Shown here: one piece after another, positions 6,186 to 15,004 of the stretch
Numbering within the stretch: position 1 is the first letter of the stretch
Layout of the letters: each line of letters begins with the position of its first letter
DNA from: a virus
IMG/VR virus record: IMGVR_UViG_3300009034_000172
Span: 1-29,138 of that record
Strand: one strand, 5' to 3'
DNA length: 29,138 nucleotides
Translations under genes and position numbers: made by a program
The notes under the pieces: model-generated
Seen by the model: the letters and a program-made list of their open reading frames with translations, nothing else
Told to the model about the DNA's origin: nothing
Database searches by the model: none

Positions 6186-7753
6186 TGGATGAAGTAAAAG
6201 CACCTGCAATGTGGGACTTTTATGTGTACGATCAGGTCCAAGATGCGTACATTGATGCTATTCGTGATGAATGCGGCACGCAGCCAATAGTTACCGATGA
6301 GGACAGGGCAAAGAAAAGGGCGCATAACGATCTTTTGGAATTTACTTTATACACTTTCCCCACATATAAAGCTGAGCCATTTCATCGGCACGTGTGCACA
6401 CAATTAAATAAGCTCGTTTTGCCAGAGGAGCTTGGCGGCACTCCTGATGTAAAAAATCTGATGCTGTTCGCTCCACCTCAGCATGGTAAAAGCGAGCTAG
6501 TTTCTACAAGACTTCCCAGTTTCTGGTTGGCTCACAATCCTGATTTGCCCGTGGCTTTGGTTTCATACGGTGCCAGTCTAGCCTACCGCAATAGCCGCAA
6601 TGCTAGAGCGGTTTTTGAATCCCCCTTCTATTGGCACGTTTTCAGAAATGTTTTCCGTGACACCATGAATTGGCGCATGGCTGACTGGCACTTGCGCGAG
6701 AACAAAGGCTATGTGATGGCAGCCGGCGTTGGTGGCCCGATCACTGGTCACGGCTTTGGTTTGGGAATCGTTGATGACCCAGTAGAGAATTGGGCTGCCG
6801 CGCAATCGGATGCGCTCAGGGAACGGATTTGGCAATGGTGGATCGGCACATTTAAAACCCGAATGTGGGAGGATGGAAAAATTGTTTTGATGATGACCAG
6901 ATGGCATGAAGACGATTTGGCTGGTCGCATCTTAAAACAAGAGGGTCGGATCGAAGAAGGCGGCAAATGGAAAGTAATTTCATATCCGGCGCTTGCCTTA
7001 GAGGGCGACATTTTAGGTCGGGCACCAGGGGAGGCATTGGCTCCTAGTCGTTTCTCCAGGGCATATTTGGAGGACTTGCGTCTGGACTTGGGAAGCTATG
7101 TTTGGTCGGCTGAATATCAACAAATGCCCACGAAGCCCGAAGGTGATTATTTTAAGATCGGGCGCATTCAAATCGTAGACAGTGTGCCAGCCGAGGTAGC
7201 CGAAATAAGGTTACCTCCTGCAACGCCAAGAAACCCTGATCCATTTCCAATCATCACCAAAGTTATTAGGGGCACCAGATTTTGGGACTTGGCAGCTAGT
7301 GAGAAAAAGCTGCTTAAACAAGACCCCGATGCAACCGCCGGCGCGTTGATCGTGGTTTACGAGGGTCATGTCTATTGGCTGGACCTCGTTCATGCTTTTA
7401 TGGGGCCGGAGATGGTGACAGATTTGGTAAAGCAAACCGCCAGAATTGACGGTCGGGGGGTCAGGGTACGATTGGAGCAAGAGCCAGGTCAGAGCGGAAA
7501 AGCACAGATCGCGTTTTATACACGTCAACTCATAGGCTTTGATGTAGCTGGCATACCATCGAGCGGGGATAAAACAACCAGAGCAACCCCATTGGCTGCG
7601 CAGATAAATGCCGGCAATTTGTTCATGCTCCGAGGTGCATGGAATAAGTCAGCATTAAATGAGCTTGCTGGTTTTCCTCATGCTGCGCATGATGACATTG
7701 TAGATTCTGGCGAATCATGGAGGCCGGCAAATGGCGAAAACTGCAATAGCTAA
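6182..7753 (+). CDS. terL: terminase large subunit (packaging ATPase/nuclease)
   Basis: A 523-residue motor protein that translocates DNA into the prohead and cuts the concatemer. The Walker A variant is APPQHGKS (97-104), Walker B is LGIVDD (194-199), and the coupling motif TRWHEDDLAGR is at 239-249. The C-terminal RNase H-like nuclease shows FWDLAAS (367-373, catalytic Asp369), LEQEPGQSGK (431-440) and FPHAAHDDIVD (498-508, Asp504/505). Length and order are normal for a complete TerL. The start overlaps the putative small subunit and the end overlaps the portal gene by 23 nt, as in a tightly coupled packaging operon. Confidence 0.95.
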   Translation: MMDEVKAPAMWDFYVYDQVQDAYIDAIRDECGTQPIVTDEDRAKKRAHNDLLEFTLYTFPTYKAEPFHRHVCTQLNKLVLPEELGGTPDVKNLMLFAPPQHGKSELVSTRLPSFWLAHNPDLPVALVSYGASLAYRNSRNARAVFESPFYWHVFRNVFRDTMNWRMADWHLRENKGYVMAAGVGGPITGHGFGLGIVDDPVENWAAAQSDALRERIWQWWIGTFKTRMWEDGKIVLMMTRWHEDDLAGRILKQEGRIEEGGKWKVISYPALALEGDILGRAPGEALAPSRFSRAYLEDLRLDLGSYVWSAEYQQMPTKPEGDYFKIGRIQIVDSVPAEVAEIRLPPATPRNPDPFPIITKVIRGTRFWDLAASEKKLLKQDPDATAGALIVVYEGHVYWLDLVHAFMGPEMVTDLVKQTARIDGRGVRVRLEQEPGQSGKAQIAFYTRQLIGFDVAGIPSSGDKTTRATPLAAQINAGNLFMLRGAWNKSALNELAGFPHAAHDDIVDSGESWRPANGENCNS

Positions 7754-10199
7754 AGTCCCATCTGAAGTTGAAACCCCACGTCGCCAGCGGGCAATAAATC
7801 TCCAGTCCTATCTTCAACGATGGATTCCATATTGGGGGCATCCTGGTTGGTTGCAAGCTGAGAGATGGCGTGCCTTTGTTCGCAATCAGCCATTGGCCGG
7901 CATCTGTCGTGATACTCTAATCTCCAACCTCAAAAACATGGAGTGGGACATCATCCCTAAGCACCCCGAAGATGTTGGAAATCGAAACATCCAAAAAGCA
8001 ATTGATTATTATAAAGACCTTTTCTTTCAAATAGAGGGCAGCTTTGATACCTATGTGGATTTAATGGGTCAGGACATGTATGACCTGCCATTTGGTGCGA
8101 TGTGCGAAGTTGTGCGTGAAGACGATGATCCCGAAGGTCATGTATTGGCATTGCATCACGTGGATGCAGCAACACTATTTCCGACCGGCGATCAAGATTT
8201 TCCGGTGCAGCAGCGAGTCCCTGAATTACCAGGGGCAATCGTAAACTTCCCCAAATATGCGATGGAACGAATGATGATTTCGCCCAGGCCCGAAATAAGA
8301 CGCAAGGGCTGGGGAATGGCTCCGCCTGAAAAAGCGTATTTGGCAGTGGAAATGCTTTTCAGAGGTGATCGATACTATGCCAATTTGCTGCTCGACACTC
8401 CAGAGGCCGGCATTTTAGATTTGATGGATATGGATGAAGAGACAGCCGATCAATGGATCGAGGGATGGAAATCGTTGTTCCAAGGGATTGACGGCTTTAA
8501 GGTTCCCATCCTGCACAGCCACGAAAAAGCAGCCCAATGGATTCCGCTCAATCGCCCACCCATTGACATGATGTATGACAATGTAACCGCCAAATATGCT
8601 CAGCTACTTGCCGCGGCGTATGGACTTCGACTTTCAGACATTGGATTGGAGCAGCAAAAAGGTGAGAAGACTTTAGCTGGAGTTATACGCGGTGAGCGGC
8701 AATCAAGACGATCAGGCTATGCTACAGGTAAGACCAATTTTGAAAATCATTTCGACAGGATTTTACCTGAGCAAATAAAATTTGTCTGGATTGATGTCGA
8801 TGAAGAATCAAAATTAATGAAGTCTAAAACACTTGTGTCTTATGGGCAGGCGCTATCCTCATTGGTCACAGGGAAGATGATCACCCAGCAAGAGGCACGT
8901 CAAGAGCTTGTGGCTCAAGGATTACTCGAAACCGAAATAGATGTGGATGAGCTACCCGAAGAATTAGCTATTCAAGAAGAGCAGATGGCTCCTGAAGCAG
9001 AGCCAGATTTTCCGTTTGGTAAATCAATGCCACCGGAAGAGGAGGTTCCGCCTACCCAGGGAGGAAGAGGAGGTCCGACCCCTAAGATGACCTGGAGGCA
9101 GGGACCAGAAGATGCGCGAAAGCAGCCGCACGAATGGGAATCAATCGAACTTAAAAATATGATGGCTCAGATTGTGAAACCGCACATGGATGCAATCAAT
9201 CAGCGCGCAGAAAGCCCTCGCATCCGGCGATTGATAAAAGTTGCTACACGGGCAATGGTGCCAAGCGTAGCCAAAACATTTGAAGTGATCACCGATGACC
9301 AGATAGAAGATTTCTGGCTGCCAGAAATGTGCGCAATGGACTTCGATCTGCCATCTGAGATGGAGAGCCTTATTTTGCGCCAAGGCATAAATGACATCCA
9401 TGAAGAGCTTGATAAACATCTGGAAGATGATCCTTGGTGGCAGACACTATCCGACCTCGATAAAGCTCAGATATTGGAAATATTTGTGTTGGCTTATGAG
9501 CGGGGGATGGAAACCATTGCGTTAGATGCGGTGAGGGCTTTGTACGAGGAAGGACTATGGGCGCGACCCAATTTGGTTGGCTACGAATTTAATGTGGTGA
9601 ACAAAACCGTCATGAGCGAATTAGAAGCGAAGGCGGCTGATCTTGTCACCCATGTCAATCAAGGCACGAAGACTTTTATTAAAAGAATCATCACTTCGGG
9701 TGTGCGTCAGGGACTTGCCGCGCCACAAATAGCTCAAGCATTAAGGGAAGGTGTAGCGGCTGAAACCTTGCTCAGATGGGATGAATATATGGGATCGGTC
9801 GAGGAGCTTGTTCACGATGGTTTGATTGAAATGAGCAAGTCGCGCTCGATCAGCATTGTAAATACCGAAATCAATCGAGCCGAGAACGCCGGCCAATTAG
9901 GACAGATGATACACAGCGGCTTGAGTGAAAAAGGATGGGTGCACTTAGGCGAGCGAGGGGTTACTGAAAAGGGGAATCCCTGTCCATGTCCAGTTTGTGA
10001 GGCAAATGAGAAGTTGGGTTTTGTACCATTGGATTATATTTATCGAACAGTTTTTAAAACGGGGGGTGTGGATGGTAAGGGCGGGCAACTTCATCCACCG
10101 GCACATCCAAACGTTTGTCACTGCACGATATTTTTTAAAGAGGAGGACTTGTTCGACGCGGTTGCAAAAGGGGATTGGAAAATTTGGAACGGCAAGTAA
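7731..10199 (+). CDS. portal protein fused to Mu F-like head morphogenesis domain
   Basis: This 822-residue protein joins two head functions that are usually separate genes. Residues about 20-410 are a portal of the DUF935/SPP1-like type, with FVRNQPLAGICRDTLISN near the N-terminus, RYYANLLLDTPEAGILDL, and a region (300-350) like the portal stem. A Pro/Glu-rich linker follows (about 430-480). Residues about 600-810 resemble the Mu gpF (MuF) minor head domain: a helical stretch with TEINRAENAGQLGQ, a CPCPVC element and the ending HPPAHPNVCHCTI (788-800), the family's PHPNC-type signature. The portal forms the DNA entry ring; MuF domains sit inside the head. Many phage MuF proteins carry toxin domains, which fits the effector-rich genes that follow. 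Confidence 0.85.
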   Translation: MAKTAIAKVPSEVETPRRQRAINLQSYLQRWIPYWGHPGWLQAERWRAFVRNQPLAGICRDTLISNLKNMEWDIIPKHPEDVGNRNIQKAIDYYKDLFFQIEGSFDTYVDLMGQDMYDLPFGAMCEVVREDDDPEGHVLALHHVDAATLFPTGDQDFPVQQRVPELPGAIVNFPKYAMERMMISPRPEIRRKGWGMAPPEKAYLAVEMLFRGDRYYANLLLDTPEAGILDLMDMDEETADQWIEGWKSLFQGIDGFKVPILHSHEKAAQWIPLNRPPIDMMYDNVTAKYAQLLAAAYGLRLSDIGLEQQKGEKTLAGVIRGERQSRRSGYATGKTNFENHFDRILPEQIKFVWIDVDEESKLMKSKTLVSYGQALSSLVTGKMITQQEARQELVAQGLLETEIDVDELPEELAIQEEQMAPEAEPDFPFGKSMPPEEEVPPTQGGRGGPTPKMTWRQGPEDARKQPHEWESIELKNMMAQIVKPHMDAINQRAESPRIRRLIKVATRAMVPSVAKTFEVITDDQIEDFWLPEMCAMDFDLPSEMESLILRQGINDIHEELDKHLEDDPWWQTLSDLDKAQILEIFVLAYERGMETIALDAVRALYEEGLWARPNLVGYEFNVVNKTVMSELEAKAADLVTHVNQGTKTFIKRIITSGVRQGLAAPQIAQALREGVAAETLLRWDEYMGSVEELVHDGLIEMSKSRSISIVNTEINRAENAGQLGQMIHSGLSEKGWVHLGERGVTEKGNPCPCPVCEANEKLGFVPLDYIYRTVFKTGGVDGKGGQLHPPAHPNVCHCTIFFKEEDLFDAVAKGDWKIWNGK

Positions 10200-10243
10200 G
10201 CGGGCGCTGCGGGGTAGCCCAAAAAAAATAATGGAGGTTACCG

Positions 10244-10990
10244 ATGACCGAGGCAGACGCCTTCTCAGAAGAATTGCATGAAAGTCTTGGGGCAATATTA
10301 GCTGAAGAGGCCCCAGAAGAAAAGCCAGCGCCAGAAGAAGAGCCAGCGCCGGAAGAAGAGCCAGCGCCGGAAGCTGAGGAGCAGATGATTGTGGCGACCG
10401 AGCCGGCTATGATTTTGGCCCGCGCAAGCAATATTGATCTGGCGGATGTTCGTGGCACAGGACAAGATGGACGAATCCTAAAAGGTGATGTGCAGGATTT
10501 GATTGAGGTTCGATTGAAAATTGCTGAGGCCGAAAAAAGGGTGGAAGAAATCGGATTACATGCTATTCCATATGTTCCCGATACCTTTGGCCGATATGAA
10601 AATCTCTATCATTACTCGCGCACCATTCATCCACTTGGTGGCTTGGGCGAGGGAATAAAATCGCCAGAAGAAATCAAGGGCAAAATTGAAAACGAATTTT
10701 TTGCCAAGGGATGGGAGCTTGCCTTTGTCGAGCCTTTGGGCTATGGCCCTGATGGACTTTCGGTGCTTTGGATATTTGGCAAAGTGCGAAATGGATTGGA
10801 GCCAAAACATAAAGAGATTTGGCATATTCAACGAACGCTAGGTTCTAACATCATGGAGGGGCAAGTAAGTGGATTTGGCGTTGATGCCTATCTGAAAAGC
10901 TATCTTGATGAAGGATGGTCGCTGTTCAGCGCCAGGGCACTTATGCGGGGTGGCTCGGAAGTCCCGATGATGTGGGTGCTTGTCAGATGA
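10244..10990 (+). CDS. E3-binding-like (PSBD) domain protein with duplicated C-terminal module
   Basis: A 248-residue protein preceded by GGAGG. Residues 22-46 are a Glu/Pro/Ala repeat (PAPEEE x3). Residues 52-88 closely follow the peripheral subunit-binding (E3-binding) domain of 2-oxoacid dehydrogenase E2 chains: PAMILARASNIDLADV, then RGTGQDGRILKGDVQDL. Even the E2-style acidic Pro/Ala-rich linker before it is mimicked. No lipoyl or acyltransferase domain is present. The C-terminal part has two similar halves (FFAKGWELAFVEPLG...LSVLWIF and YLDEGWSLFSARAL...VPMMWVLV). Similar helix-extension-helix units occur in phage proteins as binding modules. It is likely a head-associated or accessory protein; its partner is unknown. 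Confidence 0.7.
   Translation: MTEADAFSEELHESLGAILAEEAPEEKPAPEEEPAPEEEPAPEAEEQMIVATEPAMILARASNIDLADVRGTGQDGRILKGDVQDLIEVRLKIAEAEKRVEEIGLHAIPYVPDTFGRYENLYHYSRTIHPLGGLGEGIKSPEEIKGKIENEFFAKGWELAFVEPLGYGPDGLSVLWIFGKVRNGLEPKHKEIWHIQRTLGSNIMEGQVSGFGVDAYLKSYLDEGWSLFSARALMRGGSEVPMMWVLVR
10324..10377 (+). repeat. three 18-bp tandem repeats in the PSBD-protein gene
   Basis: The 18-bp unit beginning ccagcgcc repeats three times in frame (10324-10341, 10342-10359, 10360-10377), with small changes. It encodes a Pro-Ala-Pro-Glu-Glu-Glu linker that changes to Pro-Ala-Pro-Glu-Ala-Glu in the last copy. Such repeats can change copy number by slippage and so alter linker length. Confidence 0.85.
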
Positions 10991-11283
10991 GAATTTTGAC
11001 CTTGGCTGTTATCGGGCGATTGCTAATATGGGTCATTCAATCCAGTGGCCCGACCAACCTAATTTGGAAATTGCATCCATTTTTAACCGAGCTTGGTGGA
11101 TGTGATTTCTGCGTAGGTTGTTGGGTTTACGCTGGAATGGCTTATCTATTTAGTTTCAATTTGCTCGATCCGATCTATGTGCCAATCTTAAGCGAGGCAG
11201 TGACTGGAATTGCCTTAAGCCTTGTATCTCATCTGGCAGCGCTGGGCTGGAAACAAAGATGGGGGTATGAAATTTTAGAATAG
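10987..11283 (+). CDS. small membrane protein
   Basis: A 98-residue protein starting at ATG 10987, which overlaps the previous stop as ATGA. A longer reading from 10915 is less likely. It has a hydrophobic N-terminal segment (residues 1-18), a second around 42-58 (CVGCWVYAGMAYLFSFNLL) and a third around 68-88. The motif GGCDFCVGCWV resembles the C-x2-C-x-G-x-W element of DUF1360-like phage membrane proteins. It is probably inserted in the host inner membrane; a role in lysis or entry is only a guess. Confidence 0.65.
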   Translation: MRILTLAVIGRLLIWVIQSSGPTNLIWKLHPFLTELGGCDFCVGCWVYAGMAYLFSFNLLDPIYVPILSEAVTGIALSLVSHLAALGWKQRWGYEILE

Positions 11284-11302
11284 CGTAGCGGACGGAGGCG
11301 TA

Positions 11303-14300
11303 ATGGAAATCGAAGTTACGCGCGCACAATTCGCCGCACTGCTCCGCGGCGAATCTGTTGCTGTCGGTGCAACCAAAAAAATCGTCAAGTTGGCAGATGG
11401 GCCTTTTATAGTTAAGGGCGGTCCTGGCAGCGGCTTTAAGGGGCATGTTGGTCGTCCAGGTGAAGTTGGCGGGGCTGCACCCGAAGGCACTCCACCCCCA
11501 CCCAAGAAAATGCCTAGACAAAAATATGCCGGTGAGCCAAGAGGTTTGGGGCGCGTACGAGTGCCGGCTAATCGCGAAGAAATTAGCACGGAGCTATCGA
11601 AGATAAATGAGGTCCTTGATCATTTGGTATGGACTTCAAACGCGGTACCAATTGATGATCGCGAGCGAGTCCGCAAAGCAATGTATGTCGCTCATGATTG
11701 GAAATATAGATTGGATCAATTCCCTGAAGAAGAGTTAACCGATGCCGAAAAAGAGTTTGGAGCATACGCCTTAGATATTTTGGATCATTTGATCGATCAG
11801 TATCATTTAGATGATTATATAACTTCTGAGCATCAATCAACCCTCGCTGCATTGCGACAATCTCTTGGTGACGTGGATTATGATCCATTCAAAGACATAG
11901 AACCTGAAGACGTGCCTTATGTTCAGCAATATTTAGACTATACGCCGGAAAACGTGAGGGATGAAAAATGGTATCAGAAACAGGTATCAAGAGTAATGGG
12001 GCTTGGGCTTCGCGAATTTAATGGCGAAATAATATTTAATCCCAACGAGGCGTGGTCAAATGGGGCTTTCGATGAGGTTCAACCAGACATAGCCACAACG
12101 ATAATGGAAAATTGGGCTAGTAGAGCAATAACCGAAGGCACGCTAGAGCATAGATTAGCAAATGAGCTTGGCGGCAGCGATCCCTATTTTTATATTCAGA
12201 ATGCGTTATTAATGTATGACCCCAAACAATACGCGCCTAATATTGAGGGTCAAGATGCGGACTATGCAGCAATCATAAATGATGCTTGGTTGGAGGCAAC
12301 CACTCAGCCAGGATCGATCCTATTATCCGAGGCGGTAGCAGACCAATTTGGCGGTAATCCAATACCACGCGAACGGGCAGGAATCGATCTCGAAACCGTT
12401 GAAGAACTTGGGGTTGTCGAAGCATCGTTGATTGATATGCAGATGTCGGAAGAAGAGGTTTCAGAAGCAGGCAGTCGCATCGTAAATAGAATGTATCGAG
12501 ACACCCAGCGATGGTTGGCTGAAAGAGGGTATCAACCAGGCGATACGGTCAGACTTTATAGAGGAATTGGGGCAATAAATGATGAGCGTTGGAATCCCGA
12601 AGGTGATGAAGGTGTACATAGAGTGGAAATGTGGTCTGCATCATCCTGGTCATATGATTTAGACACAGCATATGGTTTTGCTTCAATGCAAGGTGGCGAT
12701 GGTGCCATTGTCGCCGCCGACGTGCCGATAGATAGATTGCTTGCTAACAGCGACACTGGTCCACCTAATCAAAATGAGGGCGAATGGATTGTGCTTGGTG
12801 GTGATGGCATAGATGCTCAGGTTTACGAAGCAGATAGGAATCCATATGTTATTGAATGGGGGATGAATCCCGATACTAATATGGTGCAAGTTATACAGGT
12901 TAAGCAATCTAATGATGCCTACGCCGATCAAAATGGATTCGAGCCAGGCAGCCGAGCAACCCGTGGGCGTCGAGGGATGCTGGGCTTGTGGGTCGAAGAG
13001 GCATTTCCATTTCGCTCGCCTCTTCCAGTGCTTCCGATTGATGCCATCGCAGATCGTTGGATCGGGCAGAATTTACAGGCAATGGGCATGAGCGGCAAGA
13101 TAGCCGACGATTTGGAAAAGGTCGATCCCGAACAAAGTCATATCGTTCAAGCCTATCGAGCATCCAAGCGAGCTATAAGGCGAAATAGGGAACGTGAATT
13201 AGAAAAGCTAAATGCAAGAATTTTAGCCGACCAAATATCATCCATTCCGCTTCCTCAAGTAGGGCCGATCGAGCCAGAGGACATTGCAGAAGCCATTGAA
13301 AAAGCTGACTGGATAACCCGTGGTGGTCCAGGATCAGGATTTGCAGGGCACGTGGGCAGGCCAGGAGAAGTGGGAGGAGCAGCACCAGCCGGTACGCCTG
13401 CACCCAGCAAATATGGCGAATATTCGCCCAGGCCGCGCCATCAAGTCTATGGTACTCAAGTATTCACTCCCATGCTCAAGGAAATCGTTTATTCATGGCA
13501 GGGCAAGGAAGGTTGGGGGGTAGCTCAGCAAATTTTATATGACATTGAGCGCGCAAGGCGACACGAAGATGATTCGATCCAGGGATTGGCATTGGGAAGT
13601 GATGGTGAGCTTGTAGGAATTGCTGCATTAGATTATGACGCGATGCCAAAGAGGATCATCGCTGATATTTGGGCTGCCGAGGGAATTAATCCTCAGGAGA
13701 TGATGAAAATAAATGGCATGTTCGCCGCTGAAGAAGGCAATGGCGAAGAAATGATGATTCAGGTAGCGATTGAGGCAGCGGCGCATGGAAAAGGCATCTG
13801 GGCTATTTGTGGCAGGGATTCACTGGCATGGTACGCGCAGATGGGTTTTGCAACAGAGCAATTTGAGGATAGGAATTTTACTTACTTGTCAGCCGAGCAG
13901 GTTAAGAATATCGCCGAAACCTTCACTATGCCGGAGCAATTAACCTATGTGCCACCATCAGCTAAGCCGAGGTGGACGATTAAATTTGAAGATGCCTTTG
14001 ATGAATATGTGCCAGAGAATCCAGTGAGTGATGAACCACCCCCAGCCGGTGTGGATCAAATGGATTTCCAGGAGCGCTATCGCTGGGAAACGATGAATTA
14101 TGAGAAAGGCGAGCCATTCAATCCTGAGCAATGGGGCAGGACGCAAGCAGGATATGGCGAAGAGGATTTTATCAACGATTTGTACGATGCCAAGACAATC
14201 GAGGAGGTTGAAAATATTACAAGAGGTTGGATCGATGGTGGTCCTACGGAGGAGTCTGATAATATCGCCAGCATCAGATTTTCAGAGGGCGTAGCCTTCG

Positions 14301-15004
14301 CATTTGGTGGAGAGGCAATACCAGAAGAGCGCGTGTTGGGCGGCGATTTAGATGGCACCTTTGATGCGCTTGTTAATGAATGGGGCGATGATGTTGTGTT
14401 GGGCGCATACGAAAATAAGGAGGCTTACTTTGATCGTCCAGAAGATGAGATTAGCGAAGAGTTGATCGAATTTTCAGCTTTCGTTGAAGGAATGCGCGAT
14501 CATGATATGAGCCTCGATACCACCGAATTTGCCCAGCGAATTTACGAAGATACACAAGCCAAACTTTCAGAAGCTGGCTTTCAAGAAGGGGATACTGTTC
14601 GGTTATATCGAGGGCTGCGCAGCACGCCGGAAGCGAGATTGCCCGAGGGAGCCGATGGCGGCTGGGTGGATTTGGATATGTATTCTGTGTCAAGCTGGAC
14701 GTTTTCAAAATCGAGAGCCGGTCACTTTGCTTGTATGGCGGGCGGCGCAGGTAGCCCAGCGGGATCAGGAACATTAATTGCAGCCGATGTACCGATTGAA
14801 AGATTGCTCGCTGATTATGAAACAGGACCAGCGGCTGGCGGCGAGTATGAATGGCTGGTTTTGGGGCAGGATGGTATTCGCGCATATGCGACTAAAGTTG
14901 ATCAACGGCGGCCGCTATATGAAGCATCGGAAGAACTGGCTGAGAAATTAACGGAAGAGGGTGTACCAGAAGCAGGACTTAAGATAGGCGAAGAGGCTGA
15001 ATAG
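11303..15004 (+). CDS. modular virion-type polyprotein: two ADP-ribosyltransferase domains and a GNAT-like domain
   Basis: A 1233-residue protein with two GGPGSGF-type linkers (39-60 and 674-695). Domain 1, about 330-510, is an R-S-ExE ADP-ribosyltransferase: LYRG with R420, SASSW with S447/S448, and E492-G-E494. After linker 2 comes a GNAT-like acetyltransferase (about 700-880; GELVGIAALDY, RDSLAWYAQMGF). A second R-S-ExE domain follows (about 1010-1200: R1103, SVSSW with S1130/S1131, E1181-Y-E1183). The two ART domains are paralogous through a shared FGG...IP.ER...GDTVRLYRG layout. ExE enzymes transfer ADP-ribose from NAD, usually to arginine. T4 Alt is a precedent for ARTs packaged in phage heads. 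Residues 61-330 are unrecognised. All catalytic residues appear intact. Host target unknown. Confidence 0.8.
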   Translation: MEIEVTRAQFAALLRGESVAVGATKKIVKLADGPFIVKGGPGSGFKGHVGRPGEVGGAAPEGTPPPPKKMPRQKYAGEPRGLGRVRVPANREEISTELSKINEVLDHLVWTSNAVPIDDRERVRKAMYVAHDWKYRLDQFPEEELTDAEKEFGAYALDILDHLIDQYHLDDYITSEHQSTLAALRQSLGDVDYDPFKDIEPEDVPYVQQYLDYTPENVRDEKWYQKQVSRVMGLGLREFNGEIIFNPNEAWSNGAFDEVQPDIATTIMENWASRAITEGTLEHRLANELGGSDPYFYIQNALLMYDPKQYAPNIEGQDADYAAIINDAWLEATTQPGSILLSEAVADQFGGNPIPRERAGIDLETVEELGVVEASLIDMQMSEEEVSEAGSRIVNRMYRDTQRWLAERGYQPGDTVRLYRGIGAINDERWNPEGDEGVHRVEMWSASSWSYDLDTAYGFASMQGGDGAIVAADVPIDRLLANSDTGPPNQNEGEWIVLGGDGIDAQVYEADRNPYVIEWGMNPDTNMVQVIQVKQSNDAYADQNGFEPGSRATRGRRGMLGLWVEEAFPFRSPLPVLPIDAIADRWIGQNLQAMGMSGKIADDLEKVDPEQSHIVQAYRASKRAIRRNRERELEKLNARILADQISSIPLPQVGPIEPEDIAEAIEKADWITRGGPGSGFAGHVGRPGEVGGAAPAGTPAPSKYGEYSPRPRHQVYGTQVFTPMLKEIVYSWQGKEGWGVAQQILYDIERARRHEDDSIQGLALGSDGELVGIAALDYDAMPKRIIADIWAAEGINPQEMMKINGMFAAEEGNGEEMMIQVAIEAAAHGKGIWAICGRDSLAWYAQMGFATEQFEDRNFTYLSAEQVKNIAETFTMPEQLTYVPPSAKPRWTIKFEDAFDEYVPENPVSDEPPPAGVDQMDFQERYRWETMNYEKGEPFNPEQWGRTQAGYGEEDFINDLYDAKTIEEVENITRGWIDGGPTEESDNIASIRFSEGVAFAFGGEAIPEERVLGGDLDGTFDALVNEWGDDVVLGAYENKEAYFDRPEDEISEELIEFSAFVEGMRDHDMSLDTTEFAQRIYEDTQAKLSEAGFQEGDTVRLYRGLRSTPEARLPEGADGGWVDLDMYSVSSWTFSKSRAGHFACMAGGAGSPAGSGTLIAADVPIERLLADYETGPAAGGEYEWLVLGQDGIRAYATKVDQRRPLYEASEELAEKLTEEGVPEAGLKIGEEAE

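Noticed and set aside
10915-10986. N-terminal extension of the small membrane protein
   Set aside because: It would overlap the PSBD gene by 75 nt. ATG 10987 gives the ATGA coupling used elsewhere and begins right at the hydrophobic segment.
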